DNA from: Streptomyces sp. NBC_01317
GTDB taxonomy: Bacteria; Actinomycetota; Actinomycetes; Streptomycetales; Streptomycetaceae
NCBI RefSeq assembly: GCF_035961655.1
Contig: NZ_CP108393.1
Location: 6,061,001-6,125,000, forward strand
Direction of reading: 5' to 3'
DNA: 64,000 bases
Within the stretch, counting starts at the first letter, position 1. Each line of letters begins with the position of its first letter. Made by a program: the position numbers and the translations under genes. The notes under the pieces were generated by a model. The model was not told the DNA's origin. It was given only the letters and a program-made list of their open reading frames with translations, and ran no database searches. This document shows, piece after piece, positions 17,846-26,909 of this stretch.

Positions 17846-18528
17846 CCATCAGGGTGCTGCTCGCCGACGACCAGACGCTGCTGCGCAGCGCCTTCCGCGT
17901 CCTGGTCGACTCCGAGCCGGACATGGAGGTCGTCGGCGAGGCCGCCGACGGCGCCCAGGCCGTCACCCTCGCGCGCGAACTGCGCGCCGACGTCGTCCTG
18001 ATGGACATCCGGATGCCCGGTACGGACGGCCTCGCCGCCACCCGCATGATCAGCGCCGACCCCGAACTCGCCGGGGTGCACGTCGTGATGCTGACGACGT
18101 TCGAGGTGGACGAGTACGTGGTCCAGTCGCTGCGCGCGGGCGCCTCCGGCTTCCTCGGCAAGGGCGCGGAGCCCGAGGAACTGCTCAACGCGATCCGGAT
18201 CGCCGCCGCGGGCGAGGCGCTGCTCTCGCCCCTCGCGACCAAGGGCCTGATCGCCACCTTCCTCGCCCAGGGCGGGAGTTCGGTGGACGACCGGGACGCG
18301 GCGGCCTACTCCGAACGCCTCACCGCGCTCACCGTGCGCGAGCGCGAGGTCCTGGTCCTGGTCGCGGGCGGCCACTCCAACGACGAGATCGCCGAGCGCC
18401 TCGCGGTGAGCCCGCTGACCGTCAAGACCCATGTGAACCGGGCGATGGCCAAACTCGGCGCCCGCGACCGCGCCCAATTGGTGGTAATCGCGTACGAATC
18501 GGGCCTGGTCCGTCCAAGGGTGGAGTGA
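17842..18528 (+). CDS. LuxR/NarL-family response regulator
   Basis: A 228-residue partner of the kinase just upstream, whose stop it overlaps by 4 nt. The receiver domain (about 1-120) has the acidic pair Asp9/Asp10 (LLADDQ), phosphoacceptor Asp55 (VLMDIRMPG) and a conserved Lys in the FLGKGAEP segment. The C-terminal LuxR-type helix-turn-helix (about 160-222) contains LTVREREVLVLVAGGHSNDE and LTVKTHVNRAMAKLGARDR. Target genes are unknown; the RND transporter 200 bp downstream in the same direction is an obvious candidate, but that is only positional inference. Confidence 0.93.
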   Translation: MTIRVLLADDQTLLRSAFRVLVDSEPDMEVVGEAADGAQAVTLARELRADVVLMDIRMPGTDGLAATRMISADPELAGVHVVMLTTFEVDEYVVQSLRAGASGFLGKGAEPEELLNAIRIAAAGEALLSPLATKGLIATFLAQGGSSVDDRDAAAYSERLTALTVREREVLVLVAGGHSNDEIAERLAVSPLTVKTHVNRAMAKLGARDRAQLVVIAYESGLVRPRVE

Positions 18529-18727
18529 CGCTACGCCGCCGCGTACTCCAGACGCGGTATGCGGCGCGTAAGGAAATGGACCTACGGCCTACGCATCCGC
18601 CCCGGGGATGGCAGATCGTAGAGGAGGACGGCCGCCACTGTGCCCGCACGGTGGGACCGTCCCCGCAGACTTCCCCGGTCGGGCTCCCGCGCCCACCCTG
18701 CCGCGTACACCACAGAAGAGAGACCCC

Positions 18728-21700
18728 ATGTCCTGGCTGTCCAGATTCAGCCTCGCGCAACGGGCCCTGATAGGGCTGATGTCGATCATCGCGATCGTCT
18801 TCGGCGCGATCGCGATCCCTCAGCTCAAGCAACAGCTGCTGCCGTCCATCGAACTGCCGATCGTCTCCGTGCTCGCCCCCTACCAGGGCGCCTCGCCCGA
18901 CGTGGTCGAGAAGCAGGTCGTCGAGCCGCTGGAGAACTCGCTCAAGGCCGTCGACGGCATCAGCGGTGTCACCTCCACGGCCAGCGAGGGCAACGCCGTC
19001 GTCATGGCCAGCTTCGACTTCGGCAGCGAGAACACCAAGCAGCTCGTCGCGGACGTCCAGCAGGCCGTGAACCGGGCCCGCAGCCAGCTCCCCGACACGG
19101 TCGACCCGCAGGTCGTGGCCGGCTCGACGGACGACATCCCGACCGTCGTCCTCGCCGTCACCTCCGACAAGGACCAGCAGGCGCTCGCCGACCAGCTGGA
19201 CCGCTCGGTCGTCCCCGCGCTGGAGGACATCGACGGCGTCGGCCAGGTCACCGTCGACGGCGTGCGGGACCTCCAGGTCTCCGTCACCCCCGACCCCGGG
19301 AAGCTCGCCGCGGCGGGTCTGAGCAACCAGGCACTCGCCGACGCGCTCAGGACCGGCGGCGCGACCGTCCCCGCCGGTTCCTTCGAGGAGGACGGCAAGA
19401 GCCGTACCGTGCAGGTCGGCGGCGGCTACACCTCGCTCCGGCAGATCGAGGACCTGCGGATCACCCCCCAGCCCGCCCCCGGCGGCGCGGGCCCGGCCAA
19501 GCCGGCGAAGCCCGTACGGCTCGGTGACCTCGCCACCGTCGAGCAGAAGCCGTCCACCGCGGTCTCCCTGGCCCGTACGAACGGCAAGCCCAGCCTCGCG
19601 ATCGCGATCACGATGGACAAGGACGGCAGCGCCGTCGCCATCTCCGACGCCGTCCAGGACAAGCTGTCGGACCTGCGCGAGGACCTCGGCTCCGGCGCCA
19701 CGCTCACCGTCGCCAGCGACCAGGGCCCGGCCGTCTCCAAGTCGATCTCCGGACTGACCACCGAGGGCGCGCTCGGCCTGCTCTTCGCGGTCATCGTGAT
19801 CCTGGTCTTCCTGGGCTCGCTGCGCTCCACCCTGGTCACCGCGATCTCCATCCCGCTCTCCGTCGTCCTGGCGCTGATCGTCCTGTGGACGCGCGACCTC
19901 TCGCTCAACGTGCTCACCCTCGGCGCGCTGACCATCGCGATCGGCCGGGTCGTCGACGACTCGATCGTGGTGCTGGAGAACATCAAGCGGCACCTGGGCT
20001 ACGGCGAGGAGCGCTACAGCGCCATCACCGTCGCGGTCAAGGAGGTCGCGGGCGCGGTCACCTCGTCCACCCTCACCACCGTCGCCGTGTTCCTGCCGAT
20101 CGGACTGGTCGGCGGCATCGTCGGCGAGCTGTTCGGCTCGTTCTCGCTCACCGTGACGGCGGCGCTGCTCGCCTCGCTGCTCGTCTCGCTGACCGTCGTA
20201 CCGGTGTTCTCGTACTGGTTCCTGCGCCCGCCGAAGGAGTCCGTCGGCGTCGAACCCGCCGAGGCGCGCCGCCTGGCGGAGGAGAAGGAGAACAAGAGCA
20301 GGCTCCAGCGCTTCTACGTGCCGGTGCTGCGCTTCGCCACCCGCAAGCGCCTCACCAGCGTGGGCATCGCGGCCATTGTGCTGATCGCGACGTTCGGCAT
20401 GGCGCCGCTGCTCAAGACCAACTTCTTCGACCAGGGCGACCAGGAAGTCATCTCCCTCAGCCAGGAGCTGCCGGCCGGCACCGGGCTCACCACGGCCGAC
20501 GCCGCCGCGAAGAAGGTCGAGAAGGTCCTCGCGGGCATCGACACGATCAAGGACTACCAGGTCACGGTCGGCTCGTCCGGCTTCCTGGCGGCCTTCGGCG
20601 GCGGTACGGGCGCCAACCAGGCGTCGTACAACATCACGCTCAAGGACGCCTCGACGTACGAGGAGACCACGGACCGGATCGAGAAGGAGCTGGCCGGGGT
20701 CGACGGCATCGGCGACACCACGGTCTCCGCGGGCGGCGGCTTCGGCAGCCAGGACCTCAGCGTCGTGGTGAAGGCCTCCGACGGGGCCGTGCTCGACAAG
20801 GCCGCCGCGCAGGTACGGGACGCCGTCGCGAAGCTGGACGACGTCACCGACGTCCAGAGCGACCTGGCGCAGAGCGTGCCGCGCATCTCGGTCAAGGCGA
20901 CGCCCAAGGCGGCGGACGCCGGCTACAACGACGCGACGCTCGGCGCGGCGGTCGGCCAGGCCGTCCGCGGCACCCAGGCCGGTACGGCGATCCTGGACGA
21001 CACCGAACGCGATGTCGTCGTCACCTCGGCCACCCCGGCCGTGACGATCGCCCAGCTCAAGAACCTGCCGCTGAACGGCGTCAAGCTCGGCGAGATCGCC
21101 GATGTGGCGCTCGTCCCCGGGCCGGTCTCGATGACCCGGATCGACGGCGCCCGCGCGGCGACGATCACGGCCAGGCCGACCGGTGACAACACCGGCGCGG
21201 TCAGCGCCACGCTCCAGTCGAAGATCGACGCGCTGAAGCTGCCGGCCGGGGCGACCGCCTCCATCGGCGGTGTCTCGCAGGACCAGGACGACGCCTTCGT
21301 CAACCTGGGGCTCGCCATGCTGGCGGCCGTCGCGATCGTCTTCATGCTGCTGGTCGGCACCTTCCGGTCGCTGATCCAGCCGCTGATCCTGCTGGTCTCC
21401 ATCCCGTTCGCGGCGACCGGCGCACTCGGCCTGCTGATCGTGACCGGGACCCCGCTGGGCGTCCCGGCGATGATCGGCATGCTGATGCTGATCGGCATCG
21501 TGGTCACCAACGCGATCGTGCTGATCGACCTGATCAACCAGTACCGCAAGCAGGGGCTCGGCGTGGTCGAGGCCGTGGTCGAGGGCGGCCGTCACCGGCT
21601 CCGCCCGATCCTGATGACGGCCCTGGCGACGATCTTCGCGCTGCTGCCGATGGCCCTGGGCATCACCGGCGAGGGCGGCTTCATCGCCCAGCCGCTGGCG

Positions 21701-21880
21701 GTCGTGGTGATCGGCGGTCTGATCTCGTCGACGATCCTGACGCTGCTGCTCGTACCGACGCTGTACGCGATGGTGGAGCTGCGCAAGGAGCGCCGGGCGG
21801 CCAAGAAGGCGGCCAAGCGCGGCCCGGAGGCGGGGTCCGCCCCGTCGGAGCCCTCGGCTCCGGAGCCCGCGAAGGTCTGA
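18728..21880 (+). CDS. RND-superfamily transporter (HAE1/AcrB-like)
   Basis: A 1050-residue proton-driven efflux transporter with the full AcrB-type layout. There is one N-terminal helix (QRALIGLMSIIAIVFGAIAI), a large extracytoplasmic domain, a block of helices with the GRVVDDSIVVLENI motif in helix 4, a second large loop, and a second helix block with IVVTNAIVLIDLI. The ATG at 18728 was taken as start. It is unusual in lacking a neighbouring membrane-fusion protein or outer-membrane channel, as expected in a monoderm. The substrate is unknown. It follows a two-component system by 199 bp and ends at a bidirectional terminator. Confidence 0.92.
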   Translation: MSWLSRFSLAQRALIGLMSIIAIVFGAIAIPQLKQQLLPSIELPIVSVLAPYQGASPDVVEKQVVEPLENSLKAVDGISGVTSTASEGNAVVMASFDFGSENTKQLVADVQQAVNRARSQLPDTVDPQVVAGSTDDIPTVVLAVTSDKDQQALADQLDRSVVPALEDIDGVGQVTVDGVRDLQVSVTPDPGKLAAAGLSNQALADALRTGGATVPAGSFEEDGKSRTVQVGGGYTSLRQIEDLRITPQPAPGGAGPAKPAKPVRLGDLATVEQKPSTAVSLARTNGKPSLAIAITMDKDGSAVAISDAVQDKLSDLREDLGSGATLTVASDQGPAVSKSISGLTTEGALGLLFAVIVILVFLGSLRSTLVTAISIPLSVVLALIVLWTRDLSLNVLTLGALTIAIGRVVDDSIVVLENIKRHLGYGEERYSAITVAVKEVAGAVTSSTLTTVAVFLPIGLVGGIVGELFGSFSLTVTAALLASLLVSLTVVPVFSYWFLRPPKESVGVEPAEARRLAEEKENKSRLQRFYVPVLRFATRKRLTSVGIAAIVLIATFGMAPLLKTNFFDQGDQEVISLSQELPAGTGLTTADAAAKKVEKVLAGIDTIKDYQVTVGSSGFLAAFGGGTGANQASYNITLKDASTYEETTDRIEKELAGVDGIGDTTVSAGGGFGSQDLSVVVKASDGAVLDKAAAQVRDAVAKLDDVTDVQSDLAQSVPRISVKATPKAADAGYNDATLGAAVGQAVRGTQAGTAILDDTERDVVVTSATPAVTIAQLKNLPLNGVKLGEIADVALVPGPVSMTRIDGARAATITARPTGDNTGAVSATLQSKIDALKLPAGATASIGGVSQDQDDAFVNLGLAMLAAVAIVFMLLVGTFRSLIQPLILLVSIPFAATGALGLLIVTGTPLGVPAMIGMLMLIGIVVTNAIVLIDLINQYRKQGLGVVEAVVEGGRHRLRPILMTALATIFALLPMALGITGEGGFIAQPLAVVVIGGLISSTILTLLLVPTLYAMVELRKERRAAKKAAKRGPEAGSAPSEPSAPEPAKV

Positions 21881-21900
21881 CCGGCCGGTCCGGCACCCAC

Positions 21901-21938
21901 GACACCGCCCCCGGAGCAGCTGCTCCGGGGGCGGTGTC
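21901..21938. terminator. Bidirectional terminator between the RND gene and nadA
   Basis: A perfect 38-bp palindrome: GACACCGCCCCCGGAGCAG occupies 21901-21919 and its exact reverse complement follows at 21920-21938. It sits between two convergent stops, so it can end both transcripts. Confidence 0.9.
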
Positions 21939-21954
21939 ACGCGGTCGTACGTGC

Positions 21955-23142
21955 CTACGGCAGCGACAGCATCCGCTCCAGCGCCAGCCGGGAGAGGTCC
22001 GCCGTCTCCTTGTCGACCTGGATCCGGTTGACCTCGTTGCCCTCCGCCAGCGACTCCAGGGTCCACACCAGGTGGGGCAGGTCGATGCGGTTCATGGTGG
22101 AGCAGAAGCAGACCGTACGGTCGAGGAAGACGATCTCCTTGTCCTCGGCGGCGAAACGGTTCGCCAGCCGCTGGACCAGGTTCAGCTCCGTACCGATCGC
22201 CCATTTCGAGCCGGCCGGGGCGTCCTCCAGCGCCTTGATGATGTACTCGGTCGAGCCCACGTAATCGGCGGCGGAGACGACCTCGTGCTTGCACTCCGGG
22301 TGCACCAGGACGTTCACGCCCGGGATCCGCTCCCGTACGTCACGGACGGACTCGACCGAGAACCGGCCGTGCACCGAGCAGTGACCACGCCACAGGATCA
22401 TCTTGGCGTCCCGCAGCTCCTGGGTGGTCAGGCCGCCGTTCGGCTTGTGCGGGTTGTAGAGGACGCAGTCCTCCAGGGACAGCCCCAGCTCCCGTACGGC
22501 GGTGTTGCGCCCCAGGTGCTGGTCCGGCAGGAAGAGGACCTTCTCGCCCTGCTCGAAGGCCCAGTTCAGCGCGCGCTCGGCGTTCGAGGACGTGCAGATC
22601 GTGCCGCCGTGCTTGCCGGTGAACGCCTTGATGTCCGCCGACGAGTTCATGTACGAGACCGGCACGACCTGCTCGGCGACCCCGGCCTCCGTCAGGACGT
22701 CCCAGCACTCCGCGACCTGCTCGGCCGTCGCCATGTCGGCCATGGAGCAGCCCGCCGCCAGGTCGGGCAGCACGACCTTCTGGCCCGCACCGGTGAGGAT
22801 GTCCGCCGACTCGGCCATGAAGTGCACCCCGCAGAAGACGATGTACTCCGCCTCGGGGCGGGCGGCGGCGTCCCTGGCGAGTTTGAACGAGTCACCGGTG
22901 ACGTCGGCGAACTGGATGACCTCGTCGCGCTGGTAATGGTGGCCGAGGACGAACACCTTGTCCCCGAGCTTCTCCTTCGCCGCGCGGGCGCGCTCCACCA
23001 GATCCGGGTCGGACGGGGAGGGCAGATCGCCGGGACACTCCACGCCCCGCTCGCTGCGCGGGTCGGCCTGGCGGCCGAGCAGCAGCAGGGCGAGGGGAGT
23101 CGGCTGGACGGCGAGGTCCTGCTGGGGTTGGGCGGTGGTCAC
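21955..23142 (-). CDS. nadA: Quinolinate synthase A
   Basis: NadA condenses iminoaspartate with dihydroxyacetone phosphate to quinolinate in de novo NAD synthesis, using a [4Fe-4S] cluster. The 395-residue protein shows the family motifs KVFVLGHHYQRDEV, CGVHFMAESADIL, LPDLAAGCSMADM, LYNPHKPNGG and CFCSTMNRI. Cys residues in CGVHF, GHCSVHG and CFCSTMN are suited as cluster ligands. I start at the GTG at 23142 because AGAGAGG precedes it by 9 nt; the GTG three codons earlier directly abuts that sequence. There is no nadB or nadC next to it here. An AT-rich divergent region separates it from the Fe-S carrier gene. Confidence 0.95.
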   Translation of the reverse strand: MTTAQPQQDLAVQPTPLALLLLGRQADPRSERGVECPGDLPSPSDPDLVERARAAKEKLGDKVFVLGHHYQRDEVIQFADVTGDSFKLARDAAARPEAEYIVFCGVHFMAESADILTGAGQKVVLPDLAAGCSMADMATAEQVAECWDVLTEAGVAEQVVPVSYMNSSADIKAFTGKHGGTICTSSNAERALNWAFEQGEKVLFLPDQHLGRNTAVRELGLSLEDCVLYNPHKPNGGLTTQELRDAKMILWRGHCSVHGRFSVESVRDVRERIPGVNVLVHPECKHEVVSAADYVGSTEYIIKALEDAPAGSKWAIGTELNLVQRLANRFAAEDKEIVFLDRTVCFCSTMNRIDLPHLVWTLESLAEGNEVNRIQVDKETADLSRLALERMLSLP

Positions 23143-23202
23143 GTCACGCACCCTCTCTTGTCTACGAACTTCTCTGCGAACGAGCCTTCTCGTCTATTTG
23201 AC

Positions 23203-23217
23203 GTTATCTATCATAAC
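23203..23217. promoter_or_regulatory. Short palindrome in the nadA / Fe-S carrier divergent region
   Basis: GTTAT-CTATC-ATAAC is a 15-bp palindrome in an unusually AT-rich patch about 60 nt upstream of nadA. It may be an operator. Palindrome and composition are seen; function is inferred. Confidence 0.35.
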
Positions 23218-23261
23218 TGGTTCACGTCACTTTGACGATGGCGATAGCGTCGATGTGACGC

Positions 23262-23277
23262 ATTCCCGTTCGGGAAT
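23262..23277. promoter_or_regulatory. Second palindrome in the same region, nearer the Fe-S carrier gene
   Basis: ATTCCCG-TT-CGGGAAT is a 16-bp palindrome located 145 nt upstream of the Fe-S carrier start. It may be a regulator site; nothing else identifies it. Confidence 0.35.
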
Positions 23278-23421
23278 CCCGCGAAGGCTCCCGCTCCCGT
23301 TCGGCGACCCCGTGTGCGAGCATGAAGAAGGGAATGACACACGCCAGGGTCCGGAATGAATCCGCGGCCGCGCCGGTTGCAGTGTCGGCAAGCAGTCCGT
23401 ACCAACCCGGGAGAGAAGCAG

Positions 23422-23778
23422 ATGTCCGTATCGGACGACACCAAAACCGTGAGCGACGGCATCCTCCTGTCGGATGCAGCCGCGGGCAAGGTCAAGGCCC
23501 TGCTGGACCAGGAAGGGCGGGACGACCTCGCGCTGCGCGTGGCTGTCCAGCCCGGCGGCTGCTCGGGCCTCCGCTACCAGCTCTTCTTCGACGAGCGCTC
23601 GCTCGACGGCGATGTCGTCAAGGACTTCGGCGGCGTCAAGGTCGTCACCGACCGGATGAGCGCCCCCTACCTGGGCGGCGCCTCCATCGACTTCGTCGAC
23701 ACCATCGAGAAGCAGGGCTTCACGATCGACAACCCGAACGCGTCGGGCTCCTGCGCCTGCGGAGACTCCTTCAGCTAG
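23422..23778 (+). CDS. A-type iron-sulfur carrier (HesB/IscA/ErpA family)
   Basis: A 118-residue carrier that delivers Fe-S clusters to apo-enzymes. The three conserved cysteines are present: Cys47 in GGCSGLRY, and Cys111 and Cys113 in the C-terminal SGSCACGDSF. The length and the LSDAAAGKVKALL opening are typical. The ATG at 23422 is preceded by a GAGAGAAG purine run. It is divergent from nadA, whose product needs a [4Fe-4S] cluster, so the two may be functionally linked. The same gene order occurs in other actinobacteria. A terminator follows 32 nt after the stop. Confidence 0.93.
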   Translation: MSVSDDTKTVSDGILLSDAAAGKVKALLDQEGRDDLALRVAVQPGGCSGLRYQLFFDERSLDGDVVKDFGGVKVVTDRMSAPYLGGASIDFVDTIEKQGFTIDNPNASGSCACGDSFS

Positions 23779-23810
23779 AACGGCCGGTCCGGCCCGGCCG
23801 GACCAGCACA

Positions 23811-23844
23811 AAAGGCGGCGGCCCCGAACGGGACCGCCGCCTTT
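23811..23844. terminator. Terminator after the Fe-S carrier gene
   Basis: AAAGGCGGCGG (23811-23821) pairs with CCGCCGCCTTT (23834-23844), extended inward by CCC/GGG with one mismatch. The flanking A and T runs make it plausible for both strands. Confidence 0.8.
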
Positions 23845-23889
23845 CGCCTGCGCGTGACCACGGGACCGTACGGCCCCCGCGTCCCCCCC

Positions 23890-25350
23890 TCAGCCTCGCG
23901 GCACCGGCTCACCCGTGGCCGCGTTGACCACACCCCGCGCGCGGAGCGGCGCCTTGAGCGCCACCGTCGCCGTCTGTTCCTTCGCCATCGCCACACACAC
24001 CCGGTCCGGGTCGGGATCCGCCTGGAACACGGTCACCTTCACGTCCGCGCCCTTCTCGTCGGCCCGGGCCGCGTACGAGCCGCACACACCGGCCCAGAAG
24101 CGCACGGTCAGGGACGTCCCCTCGGAGTCGTACGAGATCACGGGGCGAACGCCCTCGCCCGCGCCCCCGCCGGGTGCCTCCTTGTGCGGCGGTACGGAGG
24201 GTGCGGACGGCGCCGTCACGAACTCCGGCGCCACCGCCGTCCGGGTCACCGTGTACGGCTCCGCGCCCCCGCCGGGCGCCACCCGGAACAGCCACGCGGG
24301 CACCAGCGCCGGCCTGCCGCCCTCGGCCTCCAGGGCGAGCCCGAAGACCGCCCGGTCGATCACCAGCGGCTCCGGGACGGCCGGACCCGTGCCCGGCTCG
24401 CACGGCGCGGCGGGCTCCGTCCCGCCCTCCAGCGGCTCCGCCGTCGCACAGCCGCCGATCCCGGACCCGGGCGGGCCGCCGGCCGTACGGTTCAGCTCCG
24501 CCAGCGCCGCGTCCGCGCCCACCACCGGGTACTCCTGGTCCCGCTCCGGGGCCTTGAGCTGCCCGCTGCCGCCCGTCACCGTGCCGTCCGCGCCGACCTG
24601 GATCCCCGTCGACCAGCCGTACGTGGGCAGCCCGCCGACCACCGGATCGGCGTTCACCACCCGGACCGCGCCCATCAGCTGCCGCGCGTCCAGCTTCGCG
24701 TCGTCCTGGCCCAGCGCCTTGAGCACCGGGGCCGCCGCCTTCTCCGCCGCCGCCTCGCTCACCGCGGGCCCCTCGCCGGCCGCGATGTCCCCGCCCGGGC
24801 AGCTCTTGCCCTTGAGGCAGTTGTCGCCGCCCGGCGAAGGACCGAAGCGCGCGAACGTCCATGTCCCCGGAGCCTGCTTCTCCACCCGCAGCAGCGGCCC
24901 GGAACCGTCCTGGTCCGTGCCCACCTTCCACGCCGTCCCGTCCGTGCGCGGGGTCCCCGCCACGCCGAGCGCCGCCGCCAGCTCCGCCACGTCGGCCGCG
25001 GCGACCGTACCGTCCGTACGGTAGACGGGCGCCGCGTCCGGGCCGTCGGGCAGCTCGACACCGGCGCGGTACGTCACCCCGTTCGGGTCCGGCTCGCCCG
25101 GCGCGATCCCGGGGGGCGGCGCGGACGGCTCCGTGGCCTGTGCCGCGCTGTCCAGGGCGAGGGGCGGGGGATCACTCTTCGCCCCCGGGCCGCCGCCCCT
25201 GTCGTTGCCGCCCGGGGTGGCGCCCGCGAAGTACAGGCCGCCGCCTCCGGCGATCAGGACCGCCGCCACCACCGTCGCGACGGCCAGCGGGGAACGCCGC
25301 CGGCGCGGACCGCCGGGGCCGGTGCTCTGCTCGGGCTCCGTACTCGTCAC
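23890..25350 (-). CDS. Membrane-anchored secreted protein of unknown function
   Basis: A 486-residue protein with a short cytoplasmic, basic N terminus (PGGPRRRRSP), one transmembrane helix at about 22-42 (LAVATVVAAVLIAGGGGLYF) and a large Gly/Pro/Ala-rich extracytoplasmic part. I see no enzyme motif. Several Cys residues occur in pairs (DNCLKGKSCPGG; GGCATAE...PCEPG; GVCGSY...RVCVAM), suggesting disulfides in the exported domain. The GTG at 25350 has AAGGAG 7 nt upstream, which decides the start over the longer frame. It is a conserved streptomycete hypothetical located between the Fe-S carrier and the adenosine kinase. Confidence 0.85.
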   Translation of the reverse strand: MTSTEPEQSTGPGGPRRRRSPLAVATVVAAVLIAGGGGLYFAGATPGGNDRGGGPGAKSDPPPLALDSAAQATEPSAPPPGIAPGEPDPNGVTYRAGVELPDGPDAAPVYRTDGTVAAADVAELAAALGVAGTPRTDGTAWKVGTDQDGSGPLLRVEKQAPGTWTFARFGPSPGGDNCLKGKSCPGGDIAAGEGPAVSEAAAEKAAAPVLKALGQDDAKLDARQLMGAVRVVNADPVVGGLPTYGWSTGIQVGADGTVTGGSGQLKAPERDQEYPVVGADAALAELNRTAGGPPGSGIGGCATAEPLEGGTEPAAPCEPGTGPAVPEPLVIDRAVFGLALEAEGGRPALVPAWLFRVAPGGGAEPYTVTRTAVAPEFVTAPSAPSVPPHKEAPGGGAGEGVRPVISYDSEGTSLTVRFWAGVCGSYAARADEKGADVKVTVFQADPDPDRVCVAMAKEQTATVALKAPLRARGVVNAATGEPVPRG

Positions 25351-25489
25351 CGTTTCGCTCCTTCGGCCGTCGACCACGTGGTGTCCCCCGGACGGGGACA
25401 CCGGTGGGACGGAAGGGAGCGCCGGGCGGTTCCCCCGAACGGGGGACAGGCAGGGAGCGCCGCCCGGATCACGCGAGCGCCGCCCCGGA

Positions 25490-25735
25490 TCAGCAGTCGC
25501 CGTACTCCGCCATCTTGTCGAGCAGCCGCGCCGACCCCGGCGGTACGGTCACGCCGCGGATCAGGGACGGCGGCACGGGCGCCCGCGTCCCGGCGGACCC
25601 CGCCGCCCAGTGCGAGGCCATCCGCGCGCAGTCCTCGCGGAGTCCGGCCAGGGTCACCTCGTCCTCGCTCCCGGCCTCGCCCCCGACCGGAGCGGTACTC
25701 AAGGGGTTCTCGAACGGCATGCTGTCCTTGGCCAT
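25490..25735 (-). CDS. Small hypothetical protein
   Basis: An 81-residue reading frame starting MAKDSMPFENPLSTAPV, with two Cys residues (EDCARMAS and the terminal YGDC) and no membrane segment. I do not recognise it. The ATG at 25735 has only a weak ribosome site, so the call rests on the gap it fills, its minus-strand codon pattern and the conserved-looking RLLDKMAEYGDC end. It is divergent from the adenosine kinase and 139 bp upstream of the membrane-anchored protein. Confidence 0.55.
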   Translation of the reverse strand: MAKDSMPFENPLSTAPVGGEAGSEDEVTLAGLREDCARMASHWAAGSAGTRAPVPPSLIRGVTVPPGSARLLDKMAEYGDC

Positions 25736-25875
25736 GGTCGAAGAGTCGCACGGACCGGCTCGCGGAGAAAGTTCTACTATCGGGTAGTTTTCCGGGTTGG
25801 GGCGTCTTAGGAAGGCGGCCGGGCAACCGGTAGCGTGAACTGTCAACCGTTCTCCTCCCCAGGAGCGTTCACGCC

Positions 25876-26850
25876 GTGCGAATCGCAGTCACCGGCTCCA
25901 TCGCCACCGACCACCTGATGACCTTTCCCGGCCGCTTCTCCGACCAGTTGGTCGCCGAGCAGCTCCACACGGTCTCCCTCTCCTTCCTGGTCGACAACCT
26001 CGACGTGCGCAGGGGCGGTGTCGGCGCGAACATCTGCTTCGGCATGGGCCAGCTCGGCACCGGACCCATCCTGGTCGGCGCCGCCGGCGCGGACTTCGAC
26101 GAATACCGCGCCTGGCTCGACCGGCACGGCGTCGACACCGCCTCCGTCCGGATCTCCGAGGTCCTCCACACGGCCCGGTTCGTCTGCACCACGGACGCCG
26201 ACCACAACCAGATCGGCTCCTTCTACACGGGCGCGATGAGCGAGGCCCGCCAGATCGAGCTCAAGAAGGTCGCCGACCGCGTCGGCGGCCTCGACCTCGT
26301 CCTGATCGGCGCGGACGACCCCGAGGCGATGCTCCGCCACACCGAGGAGTGCCGCTCCCGCAAGATCCCCTTCGCCGCGGACTTCTCGCAGCAGATCGCC
26401 CGGATGACCGGCGACGACATCCGCACCCTGCTCGAAGGCGCCACGTACCTCTTCTCCAACGAGTACGAGAAGGGGCTCATCGAGTCCAAGACCGGCTGGA
26501 CCGACGAGGAGATCCTCGGCAAGGTCGGCCACCGCGTCACCACCCTCGGCAAGCGGGGCGTGCGCATCGAATCCGTCGGCGCGGACCCGATCGAGGTCGG
26601 CTGCCCGGAGGAGGACACCAAGGCCGACCCCACCGGAGTCGGCGACGCCTTCCGCGCGGGCTTCCTCTCCGGCCTGTCCTGGGGCGTCGGCCTGGAGCGC
26701 GCGGCCCAGGTGGGCTGCATGCTGGCGACGCTCGTCATCGAGACGGTCGGCACCCAGGAGTACACGCTCGCCCGCACGCACTTCATGGAGCGCTTCACCA
26801 AGGCGTACGGCCACGACGCGGCCACCGAGGTCAGGACCTACCTGGTCTGA
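25876..26850 (+). CDS. adoK: Adenosine kinase (PfkB/ribokinase family)
   Basis: A 324-residue sugar/nucleoside kinase. Its sequence closely follows the M. tuberculosis adenosine kinase (Rv2202c) as I remember it: the opening AVTGSIATDHLM.FPGRFS, then GAMSEARQI, IGADDPEAM and the catalytic DPTGVGDAFRAGF with base Asp257. It would salvage adenosine to AMP with ATP. The GTG at 25876 has AGGAG 10 nt upstream. Like the mycobacterial gene, it lies close to the cytochrome oxidase genes and to an A-type Fe-S carrier. A generic carbohydrate-kinase role is the alternative, but the similarity favours adenosine. Confidence 0.87.
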   Translation: MRIAVTGSIATDHLMTFPGRFSDQLVAEQLHTVSLSFLVDNLDVRRGGVGANICFGMGQLGTGPILVGAAGADFDEYRAWLDRHGVDTASVRISEVLHTARFVCTTDADHNQIGSFYTGAMSEARQIELKKVADRVGGLDLVLIGADDPEAMLRHTEECRSRKIPFAADFSQQIARMTGDDIRTLLEGATYLFSNEYEKGLIESKTGWTDEEILGKVGHRVTTLGKRGVRIESVGADPIEVGCPEEDTKADPTGVGDAFRAGFLSGLSWGVGLERAAQVGCMLATLVIETVGTQEYTLARTHFMERFTKAYGHDAATEVRTYLV

Positions 26851-26867
26851 GCCGGGGGAGGGACGCC

Positions 26868-26898
26868 GCCGGGCAGCAGCCGCGAGGCGACGCCCGGC
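26868..26898. terminator. Weak hairpin between adoK and the desulfurase gene
   Basis: GCCGGGC (26868-26874) and GCCCGGC (26892-26898) enclose a 17-nt loop between two convergent stops. Confidence 0.4.
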
Positions 26899-26909
26899 CG
26901 CCCCTCTGG

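Noticed and set aside
18422..22294. 1290-aa open frame antisense to the RND transporter
   Set aside because: Low-complexity Asp/Arg/Gly-rich text with no motif; the plus-strand frame encodes a full RND protein.
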